Positions 46,985-59,389 of a stretch of DNA of 64,000 nt are shown one piece after another (position 1 is the first letter of the stretch; every line of letters starts with the position of its first letter). A model generated the notes under the pieces. That model worked only from the letters and a program-made list of their open reading frames with translations, made no database searches and was not told where the DNA came from. Source of the stretch: Stramonita haemastoma. Its lineage: Eukaryota > Mollusca > Gastropoda > Neogastropoda > Muricidae. The DNA lies in assembly GCA_030674155.1 (NCBI GenBank), contig CM060329.1, positions 14,563,667 through 14,627,666 on the forward strand, written 5' to 3'. Position numbers and translations under genes: made by a program.

Positions 46985-49480
46985 AAAGAATAGATACCTT
47001 AGAGCAACATAACGTAGAAGCACTCTGGGTCGAAATTCAAATAAAATTTACCAAGCCATTTCTAATCTGTTTACTATACAGAAATCCATCGGAAAGAATT
47101 GATTGGAACGATTGTTTTATTTCAATGATGGACCAGGCATACACTCAATGTAAAGATATCATTGTATAAGCATTGGAATCTAACGTATAAATCTTATAGA
47201 CTAACACAGTTAATACAATCACCAACGCGAGTAACTAGTGTCTCTAAAACTCTTATTGACCATTTATATGTATCTGATCCTAAGACTGTTATTGAAACAT
47301 CTGTCCCTGAGTGTGGTTGCAGCGATCATTATCCGATTTGTTTTACATGGTCAAAAAAAGGCACAAAAATACCAAAGTTAAATCATAAAACTATTGTGTT
47401 TCGAAAATTTTCAAAATTCGATAGTGAAAAGTTTATTTATGATCTTACACATTCTTCTCTCAATAGCGTATATCAGTATACAGACCCTGATATGGCATTA
47501 GAAGTATGGTACAAGATTTTTTATGGCAGATACAAGAAACATACTCTGCTGCAAACGAAGAGAGTTCAATATAGGATAAAACCTCCATGGCTAACAGATG
47601 AAATACAGAAAGTCATTTACCATAGAGATTATTTGCTGAAACATAGCTCCCATAAAAATTATAAAAGGCAGAGAAATAAAGTAGTTTCCCTCATTCGAAC
47701 AGAAAAAAGAAATATTTTCTAAATGCGTTGAGCAAGAAGAACAATGGTAGACTAATCTGGAAAGCTATGCATCAATTAACAAATAAAAATGTCAACAGTT
47801 CAACCAGTACGGAAAATGATATATCAGCTGACAAACTGTAGCAAAACAAGTAATTCAAAATGACTACTCGAAAGAAAATAATTTACATGAACTGCAAAAG
47901 TATTGTGAAGACAAAAATATTCGCCTTTTTGCGAAAATACAACCCCTATGCGTTCAAGAAGTTTACACTGCTTTAAGAAAGCTCAAACAGACAAGCACTC
48001 GTGGCATTGACGGAATTGATGGAAAAATTCTTAAGCTTTCAGCACCAATCATAGCAGAAACTCTTACATATGTTTATAATCTTTGCATTGATAAAAACTA
48101 TTTCTCTAAAGGTTTTAAACAAGCAAAAATTATTCCCATACATAAATCTGGAAACAAGACCGATCCATCCAACTACAGACCAATTTCTATTTTATCTGTT
48201 CTTTCTAAACCTCTGGAGCAACATATTTATAAGTGTCTTCTTTCTCACTTAAATCAGCATGATCTGATACATCCCAACCATTCTGGATTTAGAGAATATC
48301 ATTCCTGTCAAACAGCTTTAACAAAACTGGTTGATTGCTGCCTATTAAATATAAATAGAAAGCAATTTACTGGAATACTGTTTGTTGATTTTGCAAAAGC
48401 ATTTGATGTTATAAATCACAAACTTCTTCTTAAAAAATTAGCACTTTACAAATTATCCCTTAGTACTCTTGAGTTGATCTCCTCTTTCCTTTCTAATAGA
48501 CAACAGAAAGTATCTTTAAATGGATCCATCTCTGATTTTCTCCCAAACACTTATGGGTGCTCAGGGTTCAGTTTTGGGTCCCCTACTTTTTCTACTTTAC
48601 ATTAATGATCTTCCTTTATCCATAGGTACTCAATGCGACATGTTTGCTGATGACACCACCCTTGAAACAACGAACTCTGATGCGCGTGAGGTTTATCATA
48701 CAATGCAAAGAAGTATCAATAACCTTATTCAGTGGACACACCTAAACCACATGTCTCTACATCCCAATAAAACTAAATTTATGTTGATTACCAATAGACA
48801 AAAGCGTCAAAACCTCACCCAGTCTTTACCCTCTCTATATATTTCTAATGTGAAAGCCGACGAAGTAACGAATCATAAAGTTTTAGGTGTAACAATAGAT
48901 ACTAACCTCACATGGTCGAAACACTTAGAAAAAATGTCTAGAAATATAGCATCAAAACTGTATCAGTTTAGACAAATAAAGAATTTTTAAAATTTACATG
49001 CTAGGAAACTATTCTTTTATGCATATATACAATCTCACATTGATTATGCATCTACACTCTGGGATCTAGCAAGTAAAAATGTACTTAAACATTTGCTTAG
49101 CGTTCACAAAAGAGCCATTAAAATTGTCATTAACAAGTCATCTACTCTAACAGATTTTGACTATGAACAAGCAAAGATACTTCTCCTCCCAGCCAAGTTA
49201 ATATACAAAAAAGGCATTCTCATGTATAAAATACTCAATGGTAAGACTCCACATTCTCTTAGGAATATGTTTACTTATAATAGTTACCGACATTCGCACA
49301 AAATAAATGTTCCTTTCACAACAATTAATCTTTATAAGTCTAGCCTTATGTACTCTGGAGGATGGCAGGGTTCCTAAAATGTGAATCTAATTTTTCGAGA
49401 TTTAAAACCAGCATGTTTAATTACTTTATGAGTCTCTCTGATTTAACATTCCTTTCTCCAAACATGTATTGAACACAAAC
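46985..49480 (+). pseudogene. LINE family F (CR1/L2-like): endonuclease end and nearly intact RT
   Basis: The frame at 47,162-47,722 gives LIDHLYVSDPKTVIETSVPE and CSDHYPICFTW (endonuclease SDH motif), then the linker to RT. A frame from about 47,940 to 48,530 reads LRKLKQTSTRGIDGIDGKIL, NYRPISILSVLSKPLEQHIY, HSGFREYHSCQTALTKLVD and ILFVDFAKAFDVINHKLL (motif A). The next frame to 48,990 has GSVLGPLLFLLYINDLP (motif B) and DMFADDTTLETTN (motif C), then KVLGVTIDTNLTWSKHL. The C-terminal SHIDYASTLWDLASKNVLKH and KILNGKTPHSLRNMF end near 49,470. Only a few frameshifts and one or two stops separate it from intactness; the N-terminal endonuclease is missing. Confidence 0.88.
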
Positions 49481-49555
49481 ATGTATTGAACTGATCTATT
49501 ATCAACACTATTATTGTCACTCAGCATGTATTTTGCCGTTTGTTATAGTCGTTGT

Positions 49556-49690
49556 TCATATCATCACCATCATTATCATCATCATCACCATCATCGTCAT
49601 CATCATCCTCAACACCATCATCCTCATTAGCGTCTTTTTTTTGCCCTCATCATAGTTTGTGTTATCATAATTATCATCATCATCATTGTT
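49556..49690. repeat. (ATC)n imperfect array
   Basis: ATC/CATCAT array following the 3' untranslated region of the LINE. Confidence 0.85.
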
Positions 49691-49803
49691 CCTGTTGCTA
49701 TTAATATGATTGTTTACATGACTAGATGGTCGGATGCTTTTTAAAAATATTTTTTTATTTAATTTTTTTTTTATATATAGAAATGTTAATATTTGCAAAA
49801 TTA

Positions 49804-49957
<154 letters not shown>

Positions 49958-50084
49958 CCTGTACTCTCCTGTCTGGTGTTCAAATTTGTATTCCTAATAT
50001 ATTCTTTGTTTTGATTTTTTCCCCGTATTCTTTAAAAAAGAAATTGTTCGTTGTTTGGTTGAGAGGTTGGTTTTTTTGATTGTT

Positions 50085-50341
<257 letters not shown>

Positions 50342-50409
50342 GCCCGCTGTCTTACTTTGGGTCAGTTCACACTTATTGTTATGTACTTATTAAGCAGCAT
50401 AGTTGAGGT

Positions 50410-50760
50410 GGGAACAGAACTATTTTTATATCGTAGAGTTTTAGACCACTTTGAGGATGGGAGAAGTTCGAAGTATTTTGTTAGCACATAAGTGCCGTCA
50501 GTTACAATCTGTCTGGCTCTGTCTCTCACACGGCATTCCTACAAATCATTCAGTTTCGTTTGCTTACAGCCCACAATTTTGCCACATCTGGTTACAATCC
50601 TGTTAAGTAGGTATCTGTTTTTGACAGTGAGACTTCTGTATCAACACATCAAAGAGAAGGAAAGAACAGACTCGATTAAACAGCGATAAAAATTCTGTAA
50701 AACTTTCACGAAGGTTACGGAGCTTTTGAAGAAAAAAAAGATGCGAGAATGACATTTTCT
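50410..50760 (-). pseudogene. LINE family G (Rex1-like) C-terminal fragment
   Basis: Minus strand reads LTVKNRYLLNRIVTRCGKIV, GCKQTKLN, RVRDRARQIV and YVLTKYFELLPSS. It aligns closely with the plus-strand copy at 61,060-61,345 (LTVKNRTLLNKIVTRCGKIV, GCEQVKLS, YLELLPSQ-like end). Only the last roughly 100 residues are present, with stops. Confidence 0.75.
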
Positions 50761-51015
50761 ATTCCCAAGATCTGTATTAGCATTAAAATTCAGTTTATAA
50801 CGGTGCACGCACTCAACACATTACACCATCGATAGATTTGGTATAAGCTCAGGGTAAAAATCATCATGTTTAGACATGATTATCCACCTCCATAGAAGGT
50901 AAACGGTCGCTTACGTAAACAGTACATAACCATCATTACTGTTGTTATGGTCGTGATCATCACCACCCCTACTATCATCACCATTACCCAATCTGTTATT
51001 AAATGATTTATCTAT

Positions 51016-51250
51016 TTATTCTTTTATATCGAGGATAATGAAACAAGCAGTCATGTGCTTTTTGTACATCCAGTCCCCATGTGTATGCAATTTTTGTAAT
51101 TCTGTCATCTGTTACCAATGTCACACAAATTCACTTCCAAATAGCGGAACAAGATTTAACGTGTATGCAAGATGTTCTGTGTGCGTTCGTACACGGGGCC
51201 TAAGTTTCATCTGGAGGACTTTTCGGGAGAGTGAAGTCTGCATTGTGCTA
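51016..51250 (-). mobile_element. SINE family 2, head truncated, diverged
   Basis: Minus strand: GAAAAGTCCTCCAGATGAAA, ACAGAACATCTTGCATACAC and the terminal GCACATGACTGC hairpin with ATTATCCTCGATATAAAAGA. Several short deletions; the tRNA head is missing. Confidence 0.8.
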
Positions 51251-51460
51251 GCTTCAAGCAATCAATCACTACCACGATCGTCTTTCTTTGGTCGACATTA
51301 TCATTGTTGTTGAGAACGGTTGCAGTTGCAGTCATAAAAACAAAGCTCTGCTACTTGGACAGATGTATAAATGACCTGTTCCAGCATGTCAACAAGTTTT
51401 TGTTGGGGGAAAAGAATATTGTCAGTCTTTAGTGTGACCCTCGTTCTTGAGTGCACACGG

Positions 51461-51790
51461 GGGACAGATAGCCTAGTGGTCAGAACATTGCTGGCAATTT
51501 GACGACCCGGGTTCGAGTCCGGTCGAGGAGATTTTTCTCCTGGAGTTAACATCAGTACTGACTCCACTCTCCCCAAAAGTCCTTCGGATGAGACTTTAAA
51601 CCGAGGCCCCGTGTGCGAACGCACGCAGAACATCTTGCGCACACGTTAAATCCTGTTCCGCTTTTCGTAAGAGTAGGCCATCGTGTGCCGGTGGGAACAG
51701 ATGACACACGGGGACCGGATGAAAAAAAGCACATGATTGCTTATTCTGTTATCCTCGATATAAAAGAATAAATAAATAAAATAAATAAAT
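51461..51790 (+). mobile_element. SINE family 2, full length
   Basis: Intact A box GATAGCCTAGTGGTCAGAAC and B box GGGTTCGAGTCC, full body and terminal GCACATGATTGC hairpin, ending TATAAAAGAATAAATAAATA. A short internal deletion removes the TTTACAAAACTGCATACA block. A second SINE head follows within 30 bp after a G-run. Confidence 0.92.
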
Positions 51791-51814
51791 TTTAAAAAAA
51801 GGGGGGGGGGGGGG

Positions 51815-51985
51815 GGGGATAGCTTTTATAAAGGGCGTTAAAGTGCACGCTCATAATCTGCTGATCCGGGTTCGAATGTCGTTCAAGAGGATTTTTCCGA
51901 TGGAGTTAACAGCAGTGCCGACTCCACTATCCCCAAAAGTCCTTCAGATGAGACTATAAACCGAGGTCCCGTGTGTGAACTCTAG
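51815..51985 (+). mobile_element. SINE family 2, 5' half
   Basis: Degraded A box (GGGGATAGCTTTTATAAAG), a B box GGGTTCGAATGTC, then GGAGTTAACAGCAGTGCCGA, AAAGTCCTTCAGATGAGACT and GAGGTCCCGTGTGTGAAC, where it stops. It lies in tandem behind another copy. Confidence 0.8.
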
Positions 51986-52034
51986 AGCCTAAAGTGCAAC
52001 TCGATAGTCTTCCGAGACTGGCTGACCTGTTATT

Positions 52035-52733
52035 GTTTGTGTTTTGCTGTCTTATTTTGTGAAGTTCCCGTTCATCTATTTCAGTACTGCTCATTTCACC
52101 CCAGCCACAATTATTAGATACATAACTATCGCCATGCTGCATGCTCACGGTCACAAGTCCACAGACAGCTTGTCCATGTTTAGCCACGCTAGCGGAACCA
52201 ATCAGAGGGGCCATGTACTACTGCTGGGTCTTTTTTGGTGGAGTTTAGCGCTGCCTGTTCTGAGCTATTATACCCATGACACCACCCACTACGCCCCCCT
52301 CCCCTACGGGCACAATGATAGGTCACTGGAGGAATGACGCTGAGTTAAATGCCCGCTTTGAGTAGTGACCACCACAACATCCTTCCAATGATTTCCTCCC
52401 ATGAACCTCAAACCCCAAGGAAATTGACAGTCACAAAAATAACATATGGAGAACCCGAATCTGAGGTAACAATGAGACTCGAGTAACCAGTGCCAAAGAA
52501 TAAGAAAGAATGTTTTGTTGCGCACTGATCAGTGATGATGGGGATGATGTAATGGAGAGCCACGTTACTACTTTACAAAGTTATATTCCAAGGTTTTTAT
52601 TATAACACATCCCGAGGTCAACAAGGTCCGATAGATACAGACACCTGCAATGTTGGTCAAATAATTTAAACAACACTCTCTCAAAAGCATACGTAAAATG
52701 TATAAAGCTCGATTGTGTTCTGGGATATGACTC
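52035..52733 (-). mobile_element. SINE family 1, split by a LINE
   Basis: In order with the 59.4-kb and 27.2-kb copies: CACCACAACATCCTTCCAAT, GAACCCGAATCTGAGGTAAC, GATGATGGGGATGATGTAAT, AGATACAGACACCTGCAATG and AAAATGTATAAAGCTCGATT. At 52,733 a twin-primed LINE interrupts it. The host resumes at 54,313 with AAACTCATAAACTCACAGCC and ATAACCACTGTTCTAA, the counterpart of the tRNA-like head at 60,008-60,055. Confidence 0.85.
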
Positions 52734-54300
52734 TTCTTCTTCTATCCCGTAGTCTATTTAGACCGTAGGGGCGCCACGGAAGACCTCGCAACCAGCTCTC
52801 TCCATTTCCATCTGTCCTCGACCTTTCTCAGGTTGTCACTCAGCCTGAGGCCCATCCACTCTCGGATGTTGTCCTCCCATCTCTTTCTCTGCCTGCCCCT
52901 CCTTCTCCCGCCTTGCACAGTTCCCTGCAGAATCGTCTTGGTAAGCCCTGTTGATCTTGTGACGCGCCCATACCACTTCAGTTTGCGTTTTTTTGACTGT
53001 GGTCAGATCTTCAAAGGGCCCGATGGCTTGACCGATTCTGATTCTCACTTCATCGTTATTAATGTGGTCTTTGTAAGAGATGCCAAGGAGTATGCAAAAG
53101 CATCTAATCTCTGTGGCCTATATTCTCTCCAGATCCGCTATGAGGGTCCATGACTCACAAGCATACAGGAATATTGAGATGACCAGAGTGCGCATCAGCC
53201 TGATCTTTGAGCTGAGCGAGATGTTCCTGTTCTTCCAAATGGTCTTCAATTTGTCAGTGCTGTAACTGTCTGTGCAATCCTTGCGAGTTTTTCAGGCTTG
53301 GATCCCTTGCAATTGCTTCCAGATACTTAAAGCTTTGTACCGTTTCCAAATTCTGACCACCGACCCTGATGTTGGTGTCGATGCCGTTGATGTTGTTGGC
53401 CATCAGCTTGGTCTTCTGCGCACTTATCTCCATGCCATAGGCTGTTGAAGTCTTGTCGAGGCGTTCTACTAACCTAACTCTTTTTCTTTCCCTGCCAGTC
53501 TATCGATGTCATCAGCAAAACGCAGGTTGGTAATTGTTCTGTCTCCAATGCCAACTGTTCCTTCATGATATTCCAGTGTATCAGTCATGATTCTCTGAAA
53601 GAAGATGTTAAAGAGAGTGGGCGAGAACAAGCAGCCTTGTCTGACGCCGACCGTCGTCCTGAACCAATGCAGAGGTACTGAATGTCCCACCACCGACAGA
53701 CACTGACAACTACCCCATCCTTCGGGAAGAGGTGGAAGTAGCTGTGAAATCGATGAAGATGAGGAAATCAGCAGGAATAGACAACATCCCGGCAGAACTG
53801 GTCCACGCAGGGGAGTGGGGAAGCCATGATAAACACCCTACTGATAATCTGCAACAAGATCTGGCAGACAGGAGACTGGCCTACACCATGGACGGAATCA
53901 CTAATCATCACCCTTCCCAAGAAAGGCAACCTTCAACAATGCAAGAACTATCGCACAATCAGCTTCATATGTCATCCAAGCAAAGTCATGCTGAAGATCC
54001 TACTGAATCGTCTGAAGCCAGAAGCAGAGATGATCATTGCTGAAGAACAGGCAGGCTTCAGGGCAGGACGAAGTACAACAGAGCAGATTTTTAATCTAAG
54101 AATACTATGCAAGAAGTACCTTCAGCATCAGCAAGACCTTTACCATGTTTTTGTGAATTTCAAAAAGACCTTTCACAGGGTATGGCATGCAGCTCTGTGG
54201 GCTACCATGAGGCTGTACAACATCAATGCCAACATAATCAGAGTCACTGAGGAGCTCTACAACAAGGCCACTAGCGCAGTCTATTTCAATGGTGGCGTAG
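52734..54300 (-). mobile_element. Twin-primed (5'-inverted) LINE family E insertion
   Basis: A 1567-bp insert between perfect 12-bp TSDs GGGATATGACTC (52,722-52,733 and 54,301-54,312). Minus-strand part 53,666 to 52,734 runs from RT motif B to the 3' end, which finishes in a GAA tail. Plus-strand part 53,667 to 54,300 holds the upstream RT fingers and motif A. The two parts abut in the protein, ending YFNGGVGD and starting WFRTTVGVRQGC. That is the geometry expected when both strands of the target prime on one RNA. Confidence 0.93.
52740..53690 (-). pseudogene. Twin-primed LINE, RT palm to C-terminus (3' segment)
   Basis: Minus strand reads WFRTTVGVRQGCLFSPTLFN (motif B), GDRTITNLRFADDIDRLAGK (motif C with catalytic Asp pair), then STAYGMEISAQKTKLMANN and TVQSFKYLEAIARD. 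Broken C-terminal frames follow, including REKEGQAEKEMGGQHPRVDG, which is a shifted version of the RRGRQRKRW...W region. Stops near 53,465 and frameshifts below 53,300 inactivate it. The 3' end is CTACGGGATAGAAGAAGAAG. Related pieces lie at 33,113-33,884 and 38,018-38,340. Confidence 0.88.
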
Positions 54301-54305
54301 GGGAT
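53667..54305 (+). pseudogene. Twin-primed LINE, RT fingers and motif A (inverted segment)
   Basis: Plus strand: VLNVPPPTDTDNYPILREEV (53,674), VAVKSMKMRKSAGIDNIPAE (finger motif), a frame change, then TLLIICNKIWQTGDWPTPW, CKNYRTISFICHPSKVMLKI, EEQAGFRAGRSTTEQIFNLR and HVFVNFKKTFHRVWHAALW. In motif A the catalytic Asp (usually DFKKAFD) is replaced: it reads NFKKTFH. The frame then runs open to YFNGGVGD, where the TSD begins. About 170 codons are uninterrupted. Confidence 0.9.
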
Positions 54306-54375
54306 ATGACTCATATGGGGTTAAACTCATAAACTCACAGCCAGTAACACCATATGATAACCACTGTTCTAAAAG

Positions 54376-54527
54376 CAGTTTTGTTGTTGTTGTTGTTGTT
54401 TTACAGTTTCGGATCTTAGAAACTATTGAGACACAAATGCCATTTTTCTATTAGCTAGATCTGACTCTCTCCTCTGAAAGACCAAGCCAAAAAGAAACAA
54501 AACAAAAAAACCCCAAGAACAACAAAT
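54376..54527. other. No gene seen
   Basis: Short A-rich non-coding stretch with a GTT trinucleotide run at 54,380-54,400. Confidence 0.35.
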
Positions 54528-54600
54528 CAAATCAAATCAAATTTTTATTTCTACATGGTACATTGAATAAGCATTAATTTGCTTTTTTTTCATCCAGTCA
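54528..54600 (-). mobile_element. SINE/LINE terminal hairpin fragment with AAATC-type tail
   Basis: Minus strand: GACTGGATGAAAAAAAAGCA, the hairpin AGCAAATTAATGCT and ATTCAATGTACCATGTAGAA, then a GATTT pentamer tail. It is intermediate between the family 2 SINE end and the LINE end at 50,115-50,165. Confidence 0.6.
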
Positions 54601-54786
54601 TCTATCTAATTTTTTTTAAAGCAGAAAAAAACCTAACAAACAAACAAGCACAATAAAGGGAACAAAAAAAATCAACAACATTAATCAACTAACATGATTT
54701 CACTTGCTTTAAAATAACATGCCTATAGATAATACAAGCAAAAACATTAACAACAAAAACAACCCCAAACAAAAACCCACTCAAAA

Positions 54787-54787
54787 G

Positions 54788-54858
<71 letters not shown>

Positions 54859-54934
54859 ACACACCCACACGCGCGCGCGCGCGCGCGCGCACGCACGCAC
54901 GCACGCACGCACGCACACACGCACGCACGCACGC

Positions 54935-54993
<59 letters not shown>
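54787..54993. repeat. CA / CG / GCAC compound array
   Basis: CA, then about 10 CG units (54,871-54,890) and GCAC tetramers, then CA. The CG and CA blocks could adopt Z-DNA. Confidence 0.95.
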
Positions 54994-54994
<1 letters not shown>

Positions 54995-55094
54995 CGGTTC
55001 ACGCGCTCATCCACACAGCACGTATGCACGTACGCACATGCATACACTTAAAGCTTTTAAATAATTATAATCAAAAACAAAAAGAACAATAAAG

Positions 55095-55466
55095 CTAAAC
55101 ATAAAAAAATAACAAAACGAAACGAAATATAAAACCCTTGAAAAAAATATTCAAAAAGATACACTGCATTTCACAAGGTTTTCTGTAGGACAATTGTTTT
55201 GCCCTTTTTCCTAAAAGAATTTGTCCGAAACCGAATAAAACATACCGCCGTTTGGAAATCAAGTTAGTTTCTGCACCTACAGAGGTATGTTTGCTATTCC
55301 TGGGTCCATATTTGAGTATGTTTTCCTCTTCCCTACCCACAATCTTTCCTCCCACACCACACACACATTGCATAAATTAATCCCACACTTACATGCATTT
55401 ATCAATATATGTGTGCAAGCGCACAGGCATACAATCAAAACACACCAACGCACCTACAAACTTCCT

Positions 55467-55470
<4 letters not shown>
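55095..55470. other. No gene seen
   Basis: AT-rich sequence without motifs on either strand. Confidence 0.35.
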
Positions 55471-55565
<95 letters not shown>

Positions 55566-55826
55566 CACACACACACACACACACACACACACATTGCATA
55601 CTATTGTTCCCACGCAAATACACGTTTCTACATGCTTAGCTATGTTTGTAGGTTCATGTGTGCACGCAAACGAGCATACAAGCAGACACAAACTTCCTCA
55701 AACACAGGAAAGGCTTCCTCAAACACACACACACAACACACATACACACACACACACACGCGCGCGCGCGCACACACACATACACACACACGCACGCGCG
55801 CGTGCACGCATACACACACACACATC
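55471..55826. repeat. Two CA arrays with intervening sequence
   Basis: Clean CA at 55,471-55,593 and degenerate CA/CG at 55,725-55,826. CTTCCTCAAACAC recurs at 55,460, 55,692 and 55,717, so the region was partly duplicated. Confidence 0.9.
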
Positions 55827-55839
55827 TTGTCTGCAGGCA

Positions 55840-56019
55840 TGTACAAGCAGAACCTGCCAGGGGTGAGATCAGACATGCAGCAGATGATAAATGAAATAAC
55901 TGTGAGAAGGGAATCGGCCCTATTTTCCAGACGTTCTCCGGGGCACAAGGAAGAAAACGATGCAGTCTGGAAGAAAAGAAAGAAAGAAAGAGAAATAAAG
56001 GATGAAGAGAAGCCATAGG
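55840..56019 (+). other. Unassigned short open frame
   Basis: Sixty codons from ATG 55,840: MYKQNLPGVRSDMQQMINEI followed by a Lys/Glu-rich end. The composition is plausible for protein, unlike the flanking CA arrays, but there is no homology, no splice evidence and no second copy in the window. It may be chance. Confidence 0.15.
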
Positions 56020-56207
56020 AGAGCAAAAGAGATTAGGATGCCAGCCCGAGTGGTACTCCAGTGTCTGAAATGAACGTCTTCCTTAAGAAAAGCAGTTTTG
56101 GTTCCAACTAAATCAGTCTTTTTGTTTGTTTGTTATTTTCGTTATTTCTTTTTGCAGGGGGTGGGGGTGGGTTGATATATATATATATAATATATAGATA
56201 GATATAT

Positions 56208-57605
<1,398 letters not shown>

Positions 57606-57679
57606 CCTCTCCCAAACACCCCCCCCACACACACTCAAACACACCCACACACCTGCCTCACTTCCAGAAAAGTTTAAAA

Positions 57680-57965
57680 AGATAATATATGATTATAACC
57701 CCATCAAAACTAAAAGTATAGGTACATGAGACATCAATACAATCCTCTTCTAAGACCCATAAATGAATCAATAAATGAATAACATGAAGTATGTAAAATA
57801 AAACATTCTACTGATAAACTACTTGAATTGCTTTAAAAAGAAGAAAACATTTATTATCGAATTCTAACTAAAATTACAAGAATGACCAGGTCCAACTTCC
57901 AACAAAATACATAGCTAACATCAAGTTATTTTATCTAAAAGGACTTATCTAGAAATACCCAGTTC
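57680..57965. repeat. Direct duplication, copy 2 (Penelope-associated)
   Basis: Second copy of the 57,080-57,350 unit. It runs directly into the left inverted repeat of the Penelope-like fragment, so it may be part of that element's pseudo-LTR. Confidence 0.75.
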
Positions 57966-58179
57966 TTCTGATAAAATACCCACCAATATTATTTAAGATA
58001 ACGTGTGTAAAAATAGTGGTTATCTAAATACACACACTCCACCCAACCCTTGTTTGTCAACTCCAAACATAACCATTCTTACTTGCCGCCAAATAGCTGA
58101 TACTTCACAATGGCTGGTTGGGGTTACAGCCTGGCTAAAAGAGAGCTAGAGAAGGGAGCAAACAGAGACAGGAAAGCTA

Positions 58180-58495
58180 TAATTAACAAACAAAAACAAA
58201 AACCTCAGAAAAAATAGCATGGGTTACTAAGTACAACCCCAGGTACCCATCAAAATCAGAAATCATAAGAAAAAACCTCAACCTCCTTTATTCTAATCCT
58301 CAAAACAGAACAATTTTTCCTAGGAAACAAATCATAGCCACAGATAGATGTAGAAGAAATTTGGGGGAGATATTCAAGCCCACAGTCCCCACCAGAACCA
58401 CCCAACAAGGACATAAGACCAATCAGGGATTTTTAAAATGTGATGCCAAACGTTGTGACACATTGCTATTAGATTGAGGCTGGGATAGTAAAATG
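58180..58495 (+). pseudogene. Penelope-like RT C-terminal linker fragment
   Basis: One plus frame is open for about 100 codons: IAWVTKYNPRYPSKSEIIRK, NLNLLYSNPQNRTIFPRKQI, RRNLGEIFKPTVPTR and GFLKCDAKRCDTLLLD with a stop at about 58,474. The pattern (VT.YNP, LL..NP, IFP, LR/NL.EI., then C-x4-CDT) is what I know from the segment between the RT and GIY-YIG endonuclease of Penelope-like elements. The RT core and the GIY-YIG domain are not found. I did not verify this by search. Confidence 0.6.
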
Positions 58496-58569
58496 GATAA
58501 TCCTACTAGGTATCTTATCATTAGTTTGGTTTATATTTGGAGGGGTGTATGTGTGGGGGGTTGGCGTTG

Positions 58570-58572
<3 letters not shown>

Positions 58573-58665
<93 letters not shown>

Positions 58666-58782
58666 ATGTAGGTGTTTGGTTGTTTGTGGGTGGGTTTTGG
58701 TTGGTGTGTGGATCTGTGTACGTGCGTGTGTGTGGGCGTATGTGTGTGCGTGTGCTTGGTGTGTGTGTGTGTGTGTGTGTGT

Positions 58783-58814
<32 letters not shown>

Positions 58815-58930
58815 GTTGTGGTAAAAAAGGAGGGGGTGAGGGGGTGAGTATGTGTATGTGTGTATATACATTTGTTGGTTTTTGTGTGTGTGCGTGAGTG
58901 TGTGTCTGTGTGTGTCTAAGTGTGTGTGAG
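58573..58930. repeat. (TG)n arrays
   Basis: TG at 58,573-58,665 and 58,757-58,810, with TG-rich degenerate sequence up to the right inverted repeat. Confidence 0.95.
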
Positions 58931-59064
58931 GGAAGGGTTGGGGGGAGTGTGTATATTTAAATAGCCACTATTTTTACACACGTTATCTTAAATAATATTG
59001 GTGGGTATTTTATAAGAAGAATAGTATAAAATTGTATAAGATAATTATACAATTGTATAATTGT

Positions 59065-59069
59065 ATAAG

Positions 59070-59128
<59 letters not shown>

Positions 59129-59150
59129 ATATAAATATATATATAATATC
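59065..59150. repeat. (TA)n array
   Basis: TA dinucleotides with AATATA interruptions, just outside the right inverted repeat of the Penelope-like fragment. Confidence 0.95.
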
Positions 59151-59389
59151 TTTGGAAGCATTCCCTCAATGATAAATGAATTGTAATGGTTACCTGCACT
59201 TGTTTTCATTACTCTTTGTTGTTGATATATACAATTAGTCAAACGCAAAAGTACTGTATCTCTGGAGATCCAATTGCCAAATGTACGTGATTTTTTCAAC
59301 TTTTTAAAAAACCTGTTCATTCTAAATGATCTGAATGTTTTGGTAATCCAATGGCTGAGCTGACTGCTCCAGGCACTTAGCAATCTTAA
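59151..59389. other. No clear gene
   Basis: The minus strand reads HWITKTFRSFRMNRFFKKLK and TFGNWISRDTVLLRLTN in one frame (59,383-59,190). The texture is protein-like and may belong to the Penelope-like or another element; no motif is diagnostic. Confidence 0.25.

Larger units (their letters stand above)
57966..59019 (+). mobile_element. Penelope-like element fragment with inverted terminal repeats
   Basis: 57,966-58,051 is inverted at 58,933-59,019 with about five mismatches in 86 bases (shared core ATACCCACCAATATTATTTA). Between them a coding remnant fits the RT-to-endonuclease linker of Penelope-like elements, and a TG array occupies the rest. Penelope-like elements carry direct and inverted pseudo-LTR copies, which fits the flanking direct duplication as well. 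Confidence 0.65.
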
